Shown: positions 48,558 through 62,404, counted from the stretch's first letter. The stretch: 64,000 bases of DNA from Oryzias latipes (GCF_002234675.1 NC_019875.2:26524318-26588317), one strand, 5' to 3'. Made by a program: numbers and translations. The notes: generated by a model not told the origin, from the letters alone.

Positions 48558-49195
48558 TAATTAAAACAGGTAAAAATGAAAAAGAGACATACAAGGCAAC
48601 CAGATACCTATTTGGACTTGGGGCAGTACAGAATAAATAATAAAAACAATGTTTAAATAATAAAAACAATGTTTCGGTGGTTCTTCTCCAATACATTTAT
48701 CTGTAATTTGCAGCTACTCCCTCCAGAGTAAAGCTAACCTCTGACAACAATACAAAGAGGAGCTTGTGTGACACCTACCCCACCACCCTGCTCCTTCACT
48801 TTCACCCAGGCCAGGCTTTCTCCCTTAGTGTGGCTGATGTGGTCCATTTGCTGGATGAAGGGCTGAGAGGGGAAAAGGCAAAAGTTCACCTTTCCTGTTC
48901 ACATGGCGGGGAGACCAAACTGACCCCATCAAGCTTGCTTAGGGGCAATCCCCCATATGCTTCTGCTGACTGTCAGTCCTTGTCCTTCGACTACAGTTTG
49001 TCCTATCATCTAACTAGAGCCACACCTCTGCTGTTCTAGTGTCAAAACTGCTCTTACCTAAACCATTTCCTCTCTCAGGATAGAGAAACCTGCAAATGAA
49101 TGTGCACGGGAAATAAATGCGCTCTCTTTGCATAAACCATTCCTTTAACAAATGCTGAAAAACAAAAAAAACATTCAGGATGAAAAATCCAGCAA
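48558..49195. other. desert DNA right of the retrotransposon
   Basis: It begins with the second copy of the TAATT target duplication (48558-48562). No gene seen. Confidence 0.5.
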
Positions 49196-49440
49196 TCGTT
49201 AGCTCAAGTTTACATTCTTTCAACTGCTATAACTCTTTAGCCATTTGTGGAAGTTACGTAATTCAGGAGGATTTCTGACGCAGAGAAGTATCTTCGTGAT
49301 GTTAAGCAAGTAAAGTTTTGCATATCGCTACAAAGCTGATGAAATGCTTTTCTCCAAATCAGAATCAGCTGATTTGATCACACAAATGATTGATGACCTA
49401 CGGTTTGTCATAGAGCATATTTTATTTAGGTGTCGCCAGT
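49196..49440. repeat. unclassified modular repeat, copy 5
   Basis: GTTAGCTCAAGTTTACATTC then TTTCAACTGCTATAACTC, and later CAAATCAGAATCAGCTGATT, are the family words seen at 26774 and 53330. The left palindrome is mostly lost. Confidence 0.5.
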
Positions 49441-49457
49441 GACATTTCTGGTGTTAA

Positions 49458-50206
49458 AGACCCACCCCAGTCATTTTTCAATCTCTTTTCAAAGCGTTCC
49501 CACTGGTCTTTAAATTATAATGCCGTTTTCAGCCAAAAAATAACTTAATTTAAAATAACAAAATTGTGTCATTTTCTAGGATATAGTTTCTGCAGAGTGA
49601 CAGTGGTTAATTAGAAATTTGCCTTTAGAATTGTGGCGGAACCATTAGTGCAGAACAATCCCGCCCAGTTTCTCATCACCCATAACTGAGTGCTGTCTGT
49701 TTACATGCTTTCCTGCTACCTTACAGTCCCTCACACCCCCAACCTAACATTAGCAATGCTACAAAAATTGGCAAGAAATATTTGAGCTATCCAGCCGTAC
49801 AGTTTTAAGCCAGATGTCAGGTCAGACAAGGAACACAAAGACATACATGGATCAAGTCGTCTTCTTGTTGATGCATCAGAACGGAGAATAGCAGGGAGCT
49901 TGTGGCCCACCAAGAGTATTTCCTATCTCCCAAATACTCTTTTTTTTTTTTTTCAAACAGCATTTTTTCTCTGCTTTTCATTCAAAACTATTTGAACAAA
50001 GACATACTCAGAAATGCAATTTTATCTTATATTTATCCAATATTATTGTTATTTTTATAGCACTGTGGGTTGAGAGGAAAATGTCTGTGCTGTATATCAT
50101 GTGTATACAGTATATATTGACAATAAAGCTGACTTGACTTATTAGGAAAATACAAGATCATGCATGTTAAAAACACCAAAAACACCGTTTGTATTGGAAT
50201 GGGCCT
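49458..50206. mobile_element. TTAA-flanked (piggyBac-like) MITE, copy B
   Basis: 749 bp. The left end is AGACCCACCCCAGTCA and the right end is the complement-like TTGGAATGGGCCT, with perfect TTAA on both sides (49454-49457 and 50207-50210). Internal sequence is shared with copy A. A segment near 50055-50140 ending ACAATAAAGCTGACTTGACT looks like a second, later insertion. Confidence 0.7.
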
Positions 50207-50210
50207 TTAA

Positions 50211-51887
50211 CATCTAAACCAAAACATCAGAACCTCCATTTGTTGTGGCCACACTTTTGCTGCTTATCATTTCCGAGATGCAGCATGTACAAACAAATGG
50301 CAAAGACTCAAAGATACCCCCACCCACCTACAACAATTCAGCTGTCTCTGCAAATAATCTGCCAGCGACTGAGCACATCCAGTTAACCCCCCCCCACCCC
50401 CACCCATCCCCGCCTTCCTGCTCCAAGCAACTGAACCACCGACTCCCTGACCGCCCTCTCCTACCCCTTCTTGTGAACACTCCACCACAGCCCAGAGGAA
50501 TTCATTTTCTAATTTTCCTTGACTGGGAAAACAATACACACGCCTTAACAATGTTGACATCTCTAATGCCTTCAAACGCATTAGTAAGGAAGCTTTGATT
50601 GGCAGTAAGTGGATACACTGCACTGGAGCCTTACTGACCTGAATGACACTGTCTCATAGAAGACAATGTAACCACCTAAAAATCTAAATCAAGGACCAGA
50701 AGTGTAAAATTTAAAACTTTGTTGTTTTTGCCAGGGCATTCTGTGGTGTCTAAAACATCTGGTTAAAAAACACAAAAAATGATGAAATTGCTTCCGTAGT
50801 TTCTTCTTCCTGTGAATTCTCTATTTGTGGTTATTCACTAACTACGAAGTAACACATTTAGACTTTATATGTGATTTATTTCTATTGCAAAAAAGGTCAG
50901 ATCCAACTGGCACACATAGCTGTGGACAATCATTGTTAAATGTAACAAGATAAAATCGCGCCTTTTGAGATTCAAACTTTTAATCTTGGTCGTTGGATGC
51001 GCAGAAGATAGACGTTTCTCTTTCTCTGTTTTTTTTTAAATATATTATGCTAAATCTTTGCACTATGTTTTAGGTCACTCACACTCTGTTGTGGTGTTAT
51101 ATTTTCTAACAGAGTTAGAAAAGTCTTGAAATGGCTTGTGAAACTAACTATTTTTACTTGTGCCTTAGTAATAAAATATATTTCTGTAGCACTTTACATC
51201 ATCATTAGGGTACTAAAGTGCTTTACAACACCTAAAAAACACTATAAGGTAGTGAAGAAAACTAAAAACACAAGAACAAGGATGCCTGGAAAAAAATTGA
51301 ACAAATAATTCATTTCAATAAAATACCATCAACTAATAATAAAAAGCGGTCTGGAAAGAGCTGGTAATAGAAAATGCACCGTCACCTTATAGGTGCCCAT
51401 TGAGACGTGTTTCAGTGTCTGAAATCTAGTAAATTGTGTCTTCATGACTTGATTTGAGTTTTTTCTCTTAATGTCTGAAGTGTTTCTGCTCAGCGAGGCC
51501 AAAGTTCAGTCTCCTCATCCACAGTTTGTCTGTTGTTCATTGTGGGGTTACCACACAATGACTGAGCCAAACAGAAAAACCAAAGTAGTGTGAACAGATT
51601 AGAGGTGATTAAGAAGAAATATTTAAAGTTTTCTACTGCACTCTTTTTAAACAAACACCTTCAATTTGTTTGTATACATAATTTAGATTTTCAGATGGTT
51701 TTATAAATGTCAAGCAGATTTGTATTGTACAAAAACAGATGCCTTGACATGAGTACTTATTTGCAATCTGCAAGTTGGTTTATCTTACTTTGCAGAAAGA
51801 TTTGAAAATTTGACAGCAAACTAATAGGAATGTAACTTGAAACCTTTCCCTAATAAAACTTATCTAAAAACAAATCTCAGCCATCTT
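50211..51887. other. gene desert, no gene seen
   Basis: A C-rich patch at about 50315-50470 yields frames on both strands that show no domain. No supportable gene. Confidence 0.45.
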
Positions 51888-52080
51888 TTAAGACCCACCC
51901 AGAAAAAAAATTTGTTTTTATAAAGTGGCATTTTTCTGATAATGGAGGAAATTTGTAAAGAAAATTAAGATTAAAATGACATTTCTGAGTATTTCTTTCT
52001 TCAAATTGTTGTAAATCCAGAGCAGAGAAAAACATTCAACTTGAAAAGAGCTTATTTGTGACAGTAAATAACTGTCAGCT
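51888..52080 (+). mobile_element. TTAA-type MITE fragment, copy C
   Basis: It starts TTAAGACCCACCC. The words GGCATTTTTCTGATAATGG and CATTTCTGAGTATTTCTTTC are shared with the copy at 55583. The right end is missing. Confidence 0.55.
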
Positions 52081-53329
52081 GAAACGATGGACAAACATTA
52101 TCAACCAATCAGAAATGTCCTATTGTATTTGCCTTTTCTGTTTTCTTATTGGGCTTCATTTATAACATCTCATTTCGATTACTCTAAGATATTGTTGCTT
52201 TTTTGTACTGTTATTTTTTTCTTTTTCATGGAAATTGGAAAAGAGAAATATTTGTATATGTGAATAGGAAGGGGTACTTTTTTCCACTTTACAGTTGTTT
52301 CGTTTAGACCGATCCCATTTGTTTAAAGCCTGCAACTCTTTTAGATGAACAAGGGAAAAGTATGTTTTAGAAGTTCAAAATGATGGATGCTCTATTCCTT
52401 GAGTTACATTCTGTGTTGCGTGGTCTCAGCATATACTCATTAACCAGTTTATCTCCCTTGGACACCTCTCTCTGTTATAAATAGCTAATGGTTAGCCAAG
52501 TTACCATCAGCAACTGTGTCTTCTCTGATGATTTACAGTGTCTCAATTCACAACTCGTCCCCCAAATTCACAGGATGACGTGATAATGTTGATAATTTGA
52601 CTAGACGATGACTCAAGATACTTAATTAACTAAAGAAGAAGATACTACATTTTTAGTTTTTTTTTGCACCAACTGCTTTAACATGGCTTTCTTTCTTGTT
52701 TTGACAAATAGAGCCAGTCTTAATATTTTTAAATGTTAATAGTTTGTTTTTTGACTAACATTTTGCAGTAAATCAACAATAATTATTCTTGGATCAACGA
52801 TATCCAGACCTGGTTTTTTACAGAAGACGTAAAAAAATCTATCCAAGAGGCTTTCCATTCCAGGATTAGAAAAGCATCATCTTCATCTTCATCTTGAAAG
52901 GCCTCTCAAGCCAGTATTGTTCCAGGATTGACACGGCCTCTTGGATAAGAGGTGGCATGTCTCCTGTGAAAACCAGTTCTGAATAACCTTGATTTAAAAC
53001 GAAAATCATTTTGTTGATATGGAGTTAACCCCGATGAATGAGAACCTTCATAGGGGATTTTGTAGCCAAGAAGATTGATTTGATAATGCAGTGTTTTGAT
53101 TTGGAATAGTATATTCTTAATTGACATAAAATCCCAAAATAAAGGAATTATCGCTCAGTAAAAACATTGAAAGCTTTTTATTTAGCAGTTTTCTTGGAGT
53201 TTCTTTTCTTGGAAAAAAAATTCTAATCCTCTGAATGAGCTCTTATGGCCAAATGGTTCCTAAATAAAAAGCACTTACTTAAAGCCCTAACTTTTGCATT
53301 ATTATGTTCTTGGACAAATTGTGATTTGC
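52081..53329. other. gene desert, no gene seen
   Basis: AT-rich, no supportable feature. Confidence 0.4.
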
Positions 53330-53650
53330 TTAACCCTTAAACATCAGAGATGTCCCCAGCAACACCTAATTAATAAACTCTGACATACCATACCTCTTTA
53401 ACCATTAATGCAATCAATGTGAAGCAGCTGATTCTGATATGCAACACTTTACGTTCTAATGGTTAAAAGCTACTTTTCTCAACAACAGAATCAGCATTCA
53501 AATTGAATGTGTAAGTGCTTCACAGCTTGGAAATCTGTGCAAGGCTGCTTTTCTCCATTTCAGAAACCGCTGGAAATAGGTTAGTTGCGTAAACGGTTGA
53601 AGAGTTACGTTCCAAGTCCAAATAATATCAGCACTGGAGCTGGTCAAATG
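53330..53650. repeat. unclassified modular repeat, copy 6 (inverted blocks)
   Basis: CTCTTTAACCATTAATGCAA, TCAATGTGAAGCAGCTGATT and CAACAGAATCAGC occur in one direction, and GCGTAAACGGTTGAAGAGTT in the other, so the copy is built from the same blocks in both orientations. Confidence 0.5.
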
Positions 53651-55582
53651 TACAGAATTTTTGTCATGTACATTTTTTCCCTTCAATAAATCCTCAAAGC
53701 TGCTCTTTTGACAATGATGCATTAGAAAACTTGTCACAAAACCACTCAAGCCCTTCTGATATAAGGTTGTGTTCAGGTTTGACATTTCTCCCATGTCCGC
53801 GATTGTCTGACCTCATTGCGTCCCCAGCCATTTGGGCTTCACCATAAAACAATCTGTTTCTGGCAAACCAGCCATTGAGTGAGTTATGCCTGGCTCGGCA
53901 CCCGCAAGGCGGTAAGAAAAGCAGTCTAATCCTGGAGGCAGGCTAGTTCTAGTTCAGTGGCCCACACACATAAAAAATACCCCTTCAATGATTCCCATGG
54001 CTCTTTTTCTGGGTAGTAAGCGTGGTGTCTACACTTTCCCAGGCTCCTCCTGAAAAATGACACATTCTCAGGCCAGATGCTCCACACAGCCAGCGTGAAC
54101 TGCAGATTTTTAGCAAGACCTTCTTTTTCAGTTTTAGGCAGGAAAATCTATTTTTAACCAGAGCTGAAATTTGGAAATCGCTTCACCCTTTGATTATACC
54201 TAGAAGCGAATCCAAATGTTGTTTCAGAGTACTTGAGGGGCTTCTGGAAGGCAGGGCAAGCAGACAGAGCTGTGCCATTACAGGCAATGCTGCATTTATT
54301 TCATCTCATTTCACATAATCTGCAAGTAAACGGGGATAAAAAGTACCCTTGATGAGTGAAAGGCTGTAAGAGTGGACCTTTGGGAAAGCTTTTGACTTGC
54401 CTTCGTTTTGCCCAGCAGCAGTTTCCTTTGGGATTTAGAGGAGCAGTATTTCACATACATTCCTATATGTTTGAATGGGGTTCTGCAGCAGGGGCCTGTC
54501 GAGACGACAAGCTAAGACTTAGAGCAGAATGAGGGCTGTCAAAGTTGGCCTGTATTCGATCTGAGGAAGAGACAGAACTTACAGATGGGGAAAAATAATG
54601 TCTGCTTGACAACAAGCACAGACCATTGCTGCTGCTTATGGTTCTCTCTGGACTTGGAAATGAGTTAGAAATCAAAACAGTGTTTTCATTCAAGCCTTTG
54701 CTGCCTCTCTGAAGTTCTTGTTCAGCCACAGCTGCTTGTTGTCATAAAAAACAAATGATTCAGAGCACACACTGGTAAGGAATCCAGCCTTTTCTTTTCA
54801 TGTAGTTTGTGTTCATTTACCTCCCAGACTTAGAAAAGCGTGAACTATGGAGCACGAACTGAGCCTGTGCACACGCATGAGCAATGCGCGTTGATCATAC
54901 CTACTCTGACAAAAAAGAAGTTTAATTTTTTTCACAAAATACTTTGGAAGATGGTTTTAGTCAGACTTAGAAATTGCCTGCTGCTGTTTCAGAGCCATGT
55001 AAACACAGTGAGATTTAAACCCTGAGTGTATTATGAGCTCCCTGTACAGTAGAGGGAGTGATGGTAATTTAGTTTGGAGGTCAGGCAAAGTCTCATTACA
55101 GAGCATCAATTGAACTGTTGTCAGACCTTTAAATGAGGAGCAGTCCTGCCTTTTGCACAGAAGAAGCAGCAGAATTACACTCTATCAGGACAACACGTAC
55201 CATTTAAATGTTTTTTTAAAAAAAACTGAGATTTGTAATGGAAAATGATTTCTCATAAAAAAAGTAAGGTTTTAGAGAACTAGATATTAAACCAGCACAT
55301 AACGCCTCCTGTTATGTTCATTTCTGAGGAACAGCTTTAATGTTTGTGGTGTATTTTAATTATAAATAGAGGAACTGAACCAATTTTATTTTTGTATGTT
55401 GATTACACGAAAAATGGAAAAATACTTTCAAGTTTGTTTGTTTTTTAATTTCATCAAATTCATCAATTTGACCCAGAATATAAACTAAAATATTAAAAGA
55501 AAATCCAGAACAGTTAAAACAAATATTCCAACATTTTCTAGAACTACATCTATCATAAACATGTTTTTTTTCTACTTTTTAA
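53651..55582. other. gene desert, no gene seen
   Basis: No gene supported. A weak CTCF-like word CAGTAGAGGGAGTG occurs near 55047. Confidence 0.4.
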
Positions 55583-56028
55583 GACCCACTCCAATGAAAA
55601 TTGTGTTTTTAACATGTTGTTTTGGCATTTTTCTGATGATGGCAGACATATGTTTCGAAAATTAAGCTCAAAATTGCATTTCTGAGTATTTCTTTATTCA
55701 AATCGTTGTGACTCAGGAGCAGATGAAAAAATGGCTTTTGAATAAGAGCTTTTTTGTGACGTAGAAAATATCCGGAAGGGTGTACAAGCTCACAGCTCGA
55801 AGCTCTCAGCAATGGGGAGGGGAAGGGGGAGCGGGATTGCTAGTGATCCTGTCCACTACTCAGAGGTGAATTTCTAATGAACTACTCTGCTCTGCAGAAA
55901 CTAAGTATTAGAAAAGACACCGTATTGTTATATATATATATTTTTATTTTGGTTAAAAATGGCAGAATTGTAGTTAAAGATCACTGTGAATGTTCTTAAA
56001 GGTCTCAAAAAATGCATGGAGCGGGTCT
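55583..56028 (+). mobile_element. TTAA-type MITE, copy D
   Basis: The left end TTAAGACCCACTCCAATG starts at 55579. The right end GCATGGAGCGGGTCT is an imperfect inverted match, and its TTAA is lost. It is shorter than copies A and B, but the first 150 bp match copy C. Confidence 0.6.
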
Positions 56029-59000
56029 CTATAGAACTAATCTAAACTGTTTTGAAAAAAAAGCTAAAGTACTGTTTGAGAACTACGATATTTTTTTCTT
56101 ATTTGTGTATATTTACTCCTCAAGTAGAAATTTTGGCTCATTTTCATCGTCAGTCACTCTGTTTCACGGGCAGAAGGTTAGTGTTCTGAGCATCAGCTAA
56201 AACAAGCCGGATGAATCGTGTAAATTTATGATCCACACCCATGTTCCTTTCAAGAATGCCAGCCTGCTACCAAATGCTTCACCTATACGCACATGCTGGG
56301 ATAGATTAAAAAATATTTGCCGTGTTGTCATGTTAGTGATAAATTGTTTTACTGAAGCTTTCAGCCAAGCAGCTTGCAGGAATACCTCATGCCTCCCAGA
56401 CTTCAGCCGGGCGCCAGCACTGCGCTGGAAATGACTCGGCCAAGAGGAGGAGAGGCTGGGGGAGAAGTACTATTTTAGGAGTTAGCCTGAAATATTGGTG
56501 ATAGGAATGAGTGTTTAAGTGAATTTGTGATTATAAAAACATAAATAATTGCAAGATGCAAAAAGCTGTGCTCCCATTCTATCTGCATGTGGACATGGAT
56601 ATATATGCAAAGTTCTCTAAATCTTTCCTCTGTTTAGCTCACTCTGTTTGCTCATTCAATCAGTCTTTCTCTCATCTCTCCATCTCTCTAGGGGAGGAAG
56701 GTCTGAGTTTCTCAGGAATGTTGACTTCTCTGTGCCTTGGTCCCCTGGGGGATGTTGGTAAAGGTCCTGACCTTTCTCCTCCTGTATCCCTGAAGCAGCT
56801 AACTAAGTTAGCATGAGATAACTTTCTCCATATTGCAGTTCCTTGCCCTCACCTCCCTTTTTAGTTTCCTGCGCCCTGGACAAATACAAGGCAGAAGCTT
56901 CATTAGAAAGCTGTAGAACGCTCATCTTCGGTCAGTTTGTGGAAAAACATGGATTCTGTCAGACACCCAGAATTGTGTAGCTGATCAGTTAACAGCACAA
57001 AACATAAACGATTTTTCAAGAAAAGCAATTTACCATGTAAAAATAAGAAAAAATATATTATAGGACATAATATGAAAATTAGTTTGAATTAAAACTAAAT
57101 AGAAAATGTTTAATGCAATTTACAAGATGTCTAAATACACATTTTGAAGCTAACATCTCAGTTTTTGTGACATTTTTCACCTTATTAACCTTTGACATAT
57201 AGAAATACTTTTATATTGGATTAAAAAAAAGATGACTATAAAGTTTGCCTGTTATTCAATTATTGCTGTCTGATGATGTTAAAAGTAGCTGCTCCAATAT
57301 TCATGATGCTTTTCTGATATTTTAGATTTTATAGATGAATATATTTATGGGGTTTTACTTAATCATCATGGTATCACGACAAAACTAAATTATTGAAATA
57401 TGTACATAATAAAATTTAAATAACTAAGGGAGTAGCTTTATTGCAAAACATAGCAGCACAGGTTGGTAGTTTTTTTATGCACCCTAAAAAATGCAAATTA
57501 AAGGTAGAAATATTAATCTTTTCTCTTTTACAGCTTTATCACGGAAACAGCAAAGACAAGTCTGCAATGAATAAAAAAAAAACAACTCATGATTTTCCTT
57601 ACTCAGTTTCTGCATTCTTTTATGCCCCCAAATAAAATCTGGCAGAGAAAAACATTAACAATATGTTCTTTATCTGTTCAACATTAAGAGGAGGTACACA
57701 AAAAGCAAAAGAAATGAAAACATGTTTTGTCTTTTTACATTTTTCTTTTACCTCAGAATGGTAAATTTCTTCCTTCTCCTTCTGATAACTTTAAATCTTT
57801 GTTTGATAAAAATCATTTTAAATTCTTTGATACCATGCAATAATCACAATTAAATGTATTTGTCCAATTCCTTAACATAGATAATCTGAGGCTCTAAACA
57901 TGAATCTGATCACTTTGTTTCTGCAATGCATGCAGAAATCACACTGTGTGAAATCACACAGTCGACAGTTATTTTTTATTTTAAAGTTTTTTAAGCAGAT
58001 AAGAAATCAACTTTACATTTGAAAGGTAAAACTGAAAACAGCCTTTATCCTGTGGAGCTGAATTATTAAATGTACAGTTTTTAATAATGCTTCAAATTAA
58101 GATGGATCCTGATCTGTTTCTTGTTTGTTGTGTATTTTCTCAAGACTTACTTGTTTCCCTGTGAGGTCAGTAACCCCGTAATTTTCTCCCACTCACTGGT
58201 TAGTACTGCCTGGCCCCAACACTGGTCCACCTCGTGTTCTCTCCGGTTTGAATGGCCTGGGGTGCTGCTTGAACTTAGGGACTCACTTTGTCCCTCAGTG
58301 GGAGAACTTGGGACCACGAGGAAGTGGACTGTTTCCCAAGGTTGGGACTTGCAGGGATGAGAAAACATGTGAACCAGCTTAAAAGAGGAAACATGGAGAT
58401 TATGGGGAAGAGAAAGAAATAAACAAAGAATCCTAGATGGTGTCACTGTAGCAGAACCCCCCACCCCCACCCCCCACCCCCCCCCCAAATGTGTATAGAC
58501 TTTTGTTGTGTGCACTTTTACAATGTTGGAGTCAGAGGTACACCTTAAACCCACACCCACTGGATCTGACTTCACAGTTACATGTCGACTCTTGTTCATA
58601 CGTGCTTTTGCAGGATTTAAAACATAAAATTAAAATTTGAAAACTGATTCAACATTTACATGTTTCTTTTCTGACATAGAAAATGAAAAAGCTTATACTT
58701 TGATTAAAATGAAACACACAAAATCACTGCCCTTGTCTTGAGCAATTTATTGCTCTTCTCTTAAATGAACTAGCTGCTTGCAGACTCTATTACTCATAAC
58801 TCTTCTTACTGCCAAGTCTTGGTATGAGGCCCATTAAGGTGCTTAAAGTCAGCCATTCATATTTGTTCTGGACTGCCTTTCCTTATTTTAAATATCCCCC
58901 TGAAATTTTTAATGAAATATAGCCACAGAGATTTTTTTTGACCGTACACTGCCTCTGGCTTGACCATACTTCTTTACCAGGCATCATTCATCGCCTTTCA

Positions 59001-59410
59001 TATTATAAAGACACCTTTTCATTTTCCTGCAGGCAAAAACCCACCTTTTACAAGTTTTTATTACTTACCATGTAGCTTTATGTAAACTTGAACTTTAACC
59101 CACCCAATTAAAACACCAGGACCTGAGGAAACACGTGCATATCTGACAGCAGTTCAATAGAGAATAAATTATAAATGGATGCTTGCTTAAGGTGACTGCA
59201 AACCTTAACCCATAATAACCCGGACACATTTTTTCTTAAAAATACAATTATGTGTATTTTAACACTAACAAAGTGGACCAAGATCCATTTCTGATGTTTT
59301 TCTGTTACACTGATATCACCATGGGTTCTTATGGGTTAAAAATCAATGTAATATTATAGAGTGAGTCTGTTAAAATCTTTAATATATCACAACATCTCTT
59401 CAGGAGAATC
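56029..59410. other. gene desert, no gene seen
   Basis: No supportable gene. A C-rich run lies near 58456-58490. Confidence 0.4.
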
Positions 59411-59533
59411 ATCCAGATCCATCAAGCCATTTTCCAAAGCCACTTCATCCTTTTTAGGAGCATAGGGTTGCTGGAGCCTATCCCAGCCATTGTCAGACAA
59501 AGGACCAATGCATAGTTCACCAATCCATCACGG
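59411..59533 (-). mobile_element. LINE-type 3' tail, minus orientation
   Basis: GGTTGCTGGAGCCTATCCCA and CATCCAGATCCATCAAGCC are the reverse of the tail described at 42950. Confidence 0.55.
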
Positions 59534-59659
59534 AGTAAGTGACCTTTCCAAATCTTTGAATTAATAGCAAGGAGATAAATCATCCATCTCCATCTGACTT
59601 CTAATAGCGTTGTGTTTGCTGTACTCTGAAAACAATATTACAAATTTGATCTTTAAAAG

Positions 59660-59795
59660 TTGCCCTGTGATGGACTGGCACACCATCCAGGGTTCACTCC
59701 AGCTTCGCTCGACAGTGACTGGGGTTGTCTCCAGTGACCTCGTGACCCCAAAAGGGATTCAGCGGGTTTTGGAAACAGATTGATGGATCAATAAA
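59660..59795 (+). mobile_element. LINE-type 3' tail, plus orientation
   Basis: CCTGTGATGGACTGGCACAC, CATCCAGGGTTCACTCC, GTGACCCCAAAAGGGATTC and AACAGATTGATGGAT follow the same tail. With the minus copy 125 bp away it makes an inverted pair. Confidence 0.6.
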
Positions 59796-62404
59796 CTTTC
59801 AAATTAAATTCTTGTCTTTAAAAGTCACAAAGTTTTTCTCTGTAATTCTTAATTTCTATGGACTTTTAAATGAAGGCACTATGTTATTAATATCTTAAAA
59901 GATGTTAAAACAGTTTGTCTATGTAGCTATTAACAGATAATTGTATTTTTGGCTTTGTTTCAACACAGGCTCAACTTAAGTCAAATTAAGTTAAGCATTT
60001 CTTAATTTTTATGATGTTTATTAAAATGTTAAATCAAATGAATAAAACAAATTCTAAAGTGTCAGGAGAAAGATGTTTTGCCCAGATTTCCTAAGTGTTT
60101 CTTAAACGCAGCAACGTAAAAAAAAAAGTTTGTATCCTCACCTGAAAAAAGAAGCATTATTTGAGTTTCCCATATAAGAATAAACAGTACCTTTTGTAAT
60201 TTATTACATTGTTTCCAACAAATAACTTCAACAGTTTATTGTAAAATACTGTATTTATGTTTCAGCACATGAATATTAATTATTTTGGAACAGTTACTGG
60301 GATTTATGAGAGACATTATTGTCATCAAGTGGGGACTTTGGCATTTTTTAAGTAACATTATAAAGTTATACAAATATTTTACTTACGTTTTCTAATCCGT
60401 CAAGATAAAACACTTATTGGTCTTATTTTACTTTCTAAATTCAGTCAACAGACAGGTTTGCACATTTTGTCTAATTTTGTTCTGTTGATAAAACGTTGAT
60501 GAAACTTGAATGTTGTTAGCTCTGTCCATCCTCCATCCATCTGACTCAGGTTTCAAAGGGAATGAAGCAGGTGTATGTTGATTTTTTTTTTTTTTTAGGT
60601 TTGTCGATGATCAATGAAGGAAAAAGAAGGTGATGAACAAGCAGCAATGATAAAAAATAACAATCAAATAAAATCAACAGTTATACTGTACATATTACTT
60701 GATGCTTTAACATTGTTTTGTGTGGGTGACAACATTCATATACGCTTTGTAGTTGAGTTTCTACAACCTTTCGCCTGCATCATGCCCGTACAAAAAGATC
60801 TGCATGAACATTTTTTATCCTAGGAGGTCTACCTTGACATTTCATGTGGGTCACCTGCGTGCCCCGTACAGGTTTGTTCATTTTTTACCTGCAGACAGCC
60901 TATATCCACCCATAACTAAGGCTTAAACATTAATCCTACTTTTGTGAACAAGATCTGACTGTCCAGGCTGCATCATTCTTACCATGGGCACCATAAAGGT
61001 GATTATAAGATAATTGATCAGAGTTCATGAACCAAAACAGAAACAAGGTTTAAAGGAAGTTGTGATTAAATTTCATTGACCAAAAAATGTCTAACCTACG
61101 TTAAAAGGATCAGAAGACCCCCATCAGTGCGCTTCACCCTCAAGACTAAAGAGAGGAATTATTTCAGTTAAACAAGACCTCAGTGGCTTTGGAGTCCCAG
61201 GGTTAATTGAAAAAAAAATGACAGTTCAGATAAATGGATACAAAGCATATGGGCTGCTGATTGAGACCTATTGGTTTTTAGGACCTGAGAACTGAGTGAA
61301 CAGCATTAAAATAACTAAGGAGAAAAAAAATCAGTCATGAGTTTGACAGTAGGTGTCTACAACCTGAGACTAAAGTCTGTCAGACACATTTCTAAACAGG
61401 TAGGGTCAATGGCCCTGACTGTGGATGTGTGAACATATGTGACACACAGCCATCATGCACATGAAGGTCAAACAGAAAGAGGGAGTTTTGGGTTTAAAGT
61501 TTGTTTTGCTGCAGTTTGGTGTTGCTGCAACAATTCAAATCATGAAACCTGCAAAACATTCAATGGAAATTTAGTGCAAATTCTTCATAAATGTGGAAAA
61601 AAGCATCTCGAAAATAGATGTCGAAGTTATGTTACAAGAAAAAAACAACTACTACATTTTGTTAAACTTGTTAGCAGTTGCAAACGTTTTAAAAATCTTG
61701 GGAGGTCTCCACACAACTGACAAGGATGAAAAAGTACTTTTGTTTCTTTTGTTATGACTAAACAAATCTGTCATGTGCTATAATTTTCAGGTAAACACAA
61801 TGCTTTGTTCAGTTTATGGGATGATAATCAGGCTTCAAATTGAAAGCTGGGACCAGTGAAATTAAAAGAGAAAGGAGGGACTTGAAAACAACATGAAAGC
61901 ATGAGAGGAAAAGTGCAGGTGATCCAGGGAGCACAAGCCTCTTCTGCCCTGATTCAAACTAAATATTTAACTAGAAGAGAACAAAACTGTGGAGGAACTG
62001 TAGTATAGAGCTCCTTTACATACACAGCAATCATCCAATCACTTTGATTTATCAAGTTATTGGCCTTTTAAGTAACATGTAGACAGAAAAATCCAATGTC
62101 TTTTTCTTCATTTCTTCCAGTTATCCCATATAGAGATGGCAACAGCACATCAGTATCACAAGGTTAAACTTTTTATTTTATTTTGAATTGAGTTAAATCA
62201 ATCTGAACGTTTGGCATATTTCAAAGCCAGCTACAACAACAGTATAACTGTTGCTTTTAATCTTTCCATCCTCCAATTTTCCAACCCTGTAACCCCAGCT
62301 ACTGATGGGGAAAGGCGGGGAACTCCCAGGACAGATTGCTCTTGTGTTATAGGGGTGCACAACCACACGCTCTCACAGCAAGGGACAAGTTAGAATAATC
62401 AAAT
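59796..62404. other. gene desert, no gene seen
   Basis: No supportable coding region or mobile element recognised. Confidence 0.4.

Noticed and set aside
48764-49039. 91-codon frame on the + strand right of the retrotransposon
   Set aside because: No family resemblance, promoter or poly(A) context.
50245-50623. 117- and 118-codon frames on opposite strands
   Set aside because: Both arise from a C-rich low-complexity patch and have no domain or splice context.
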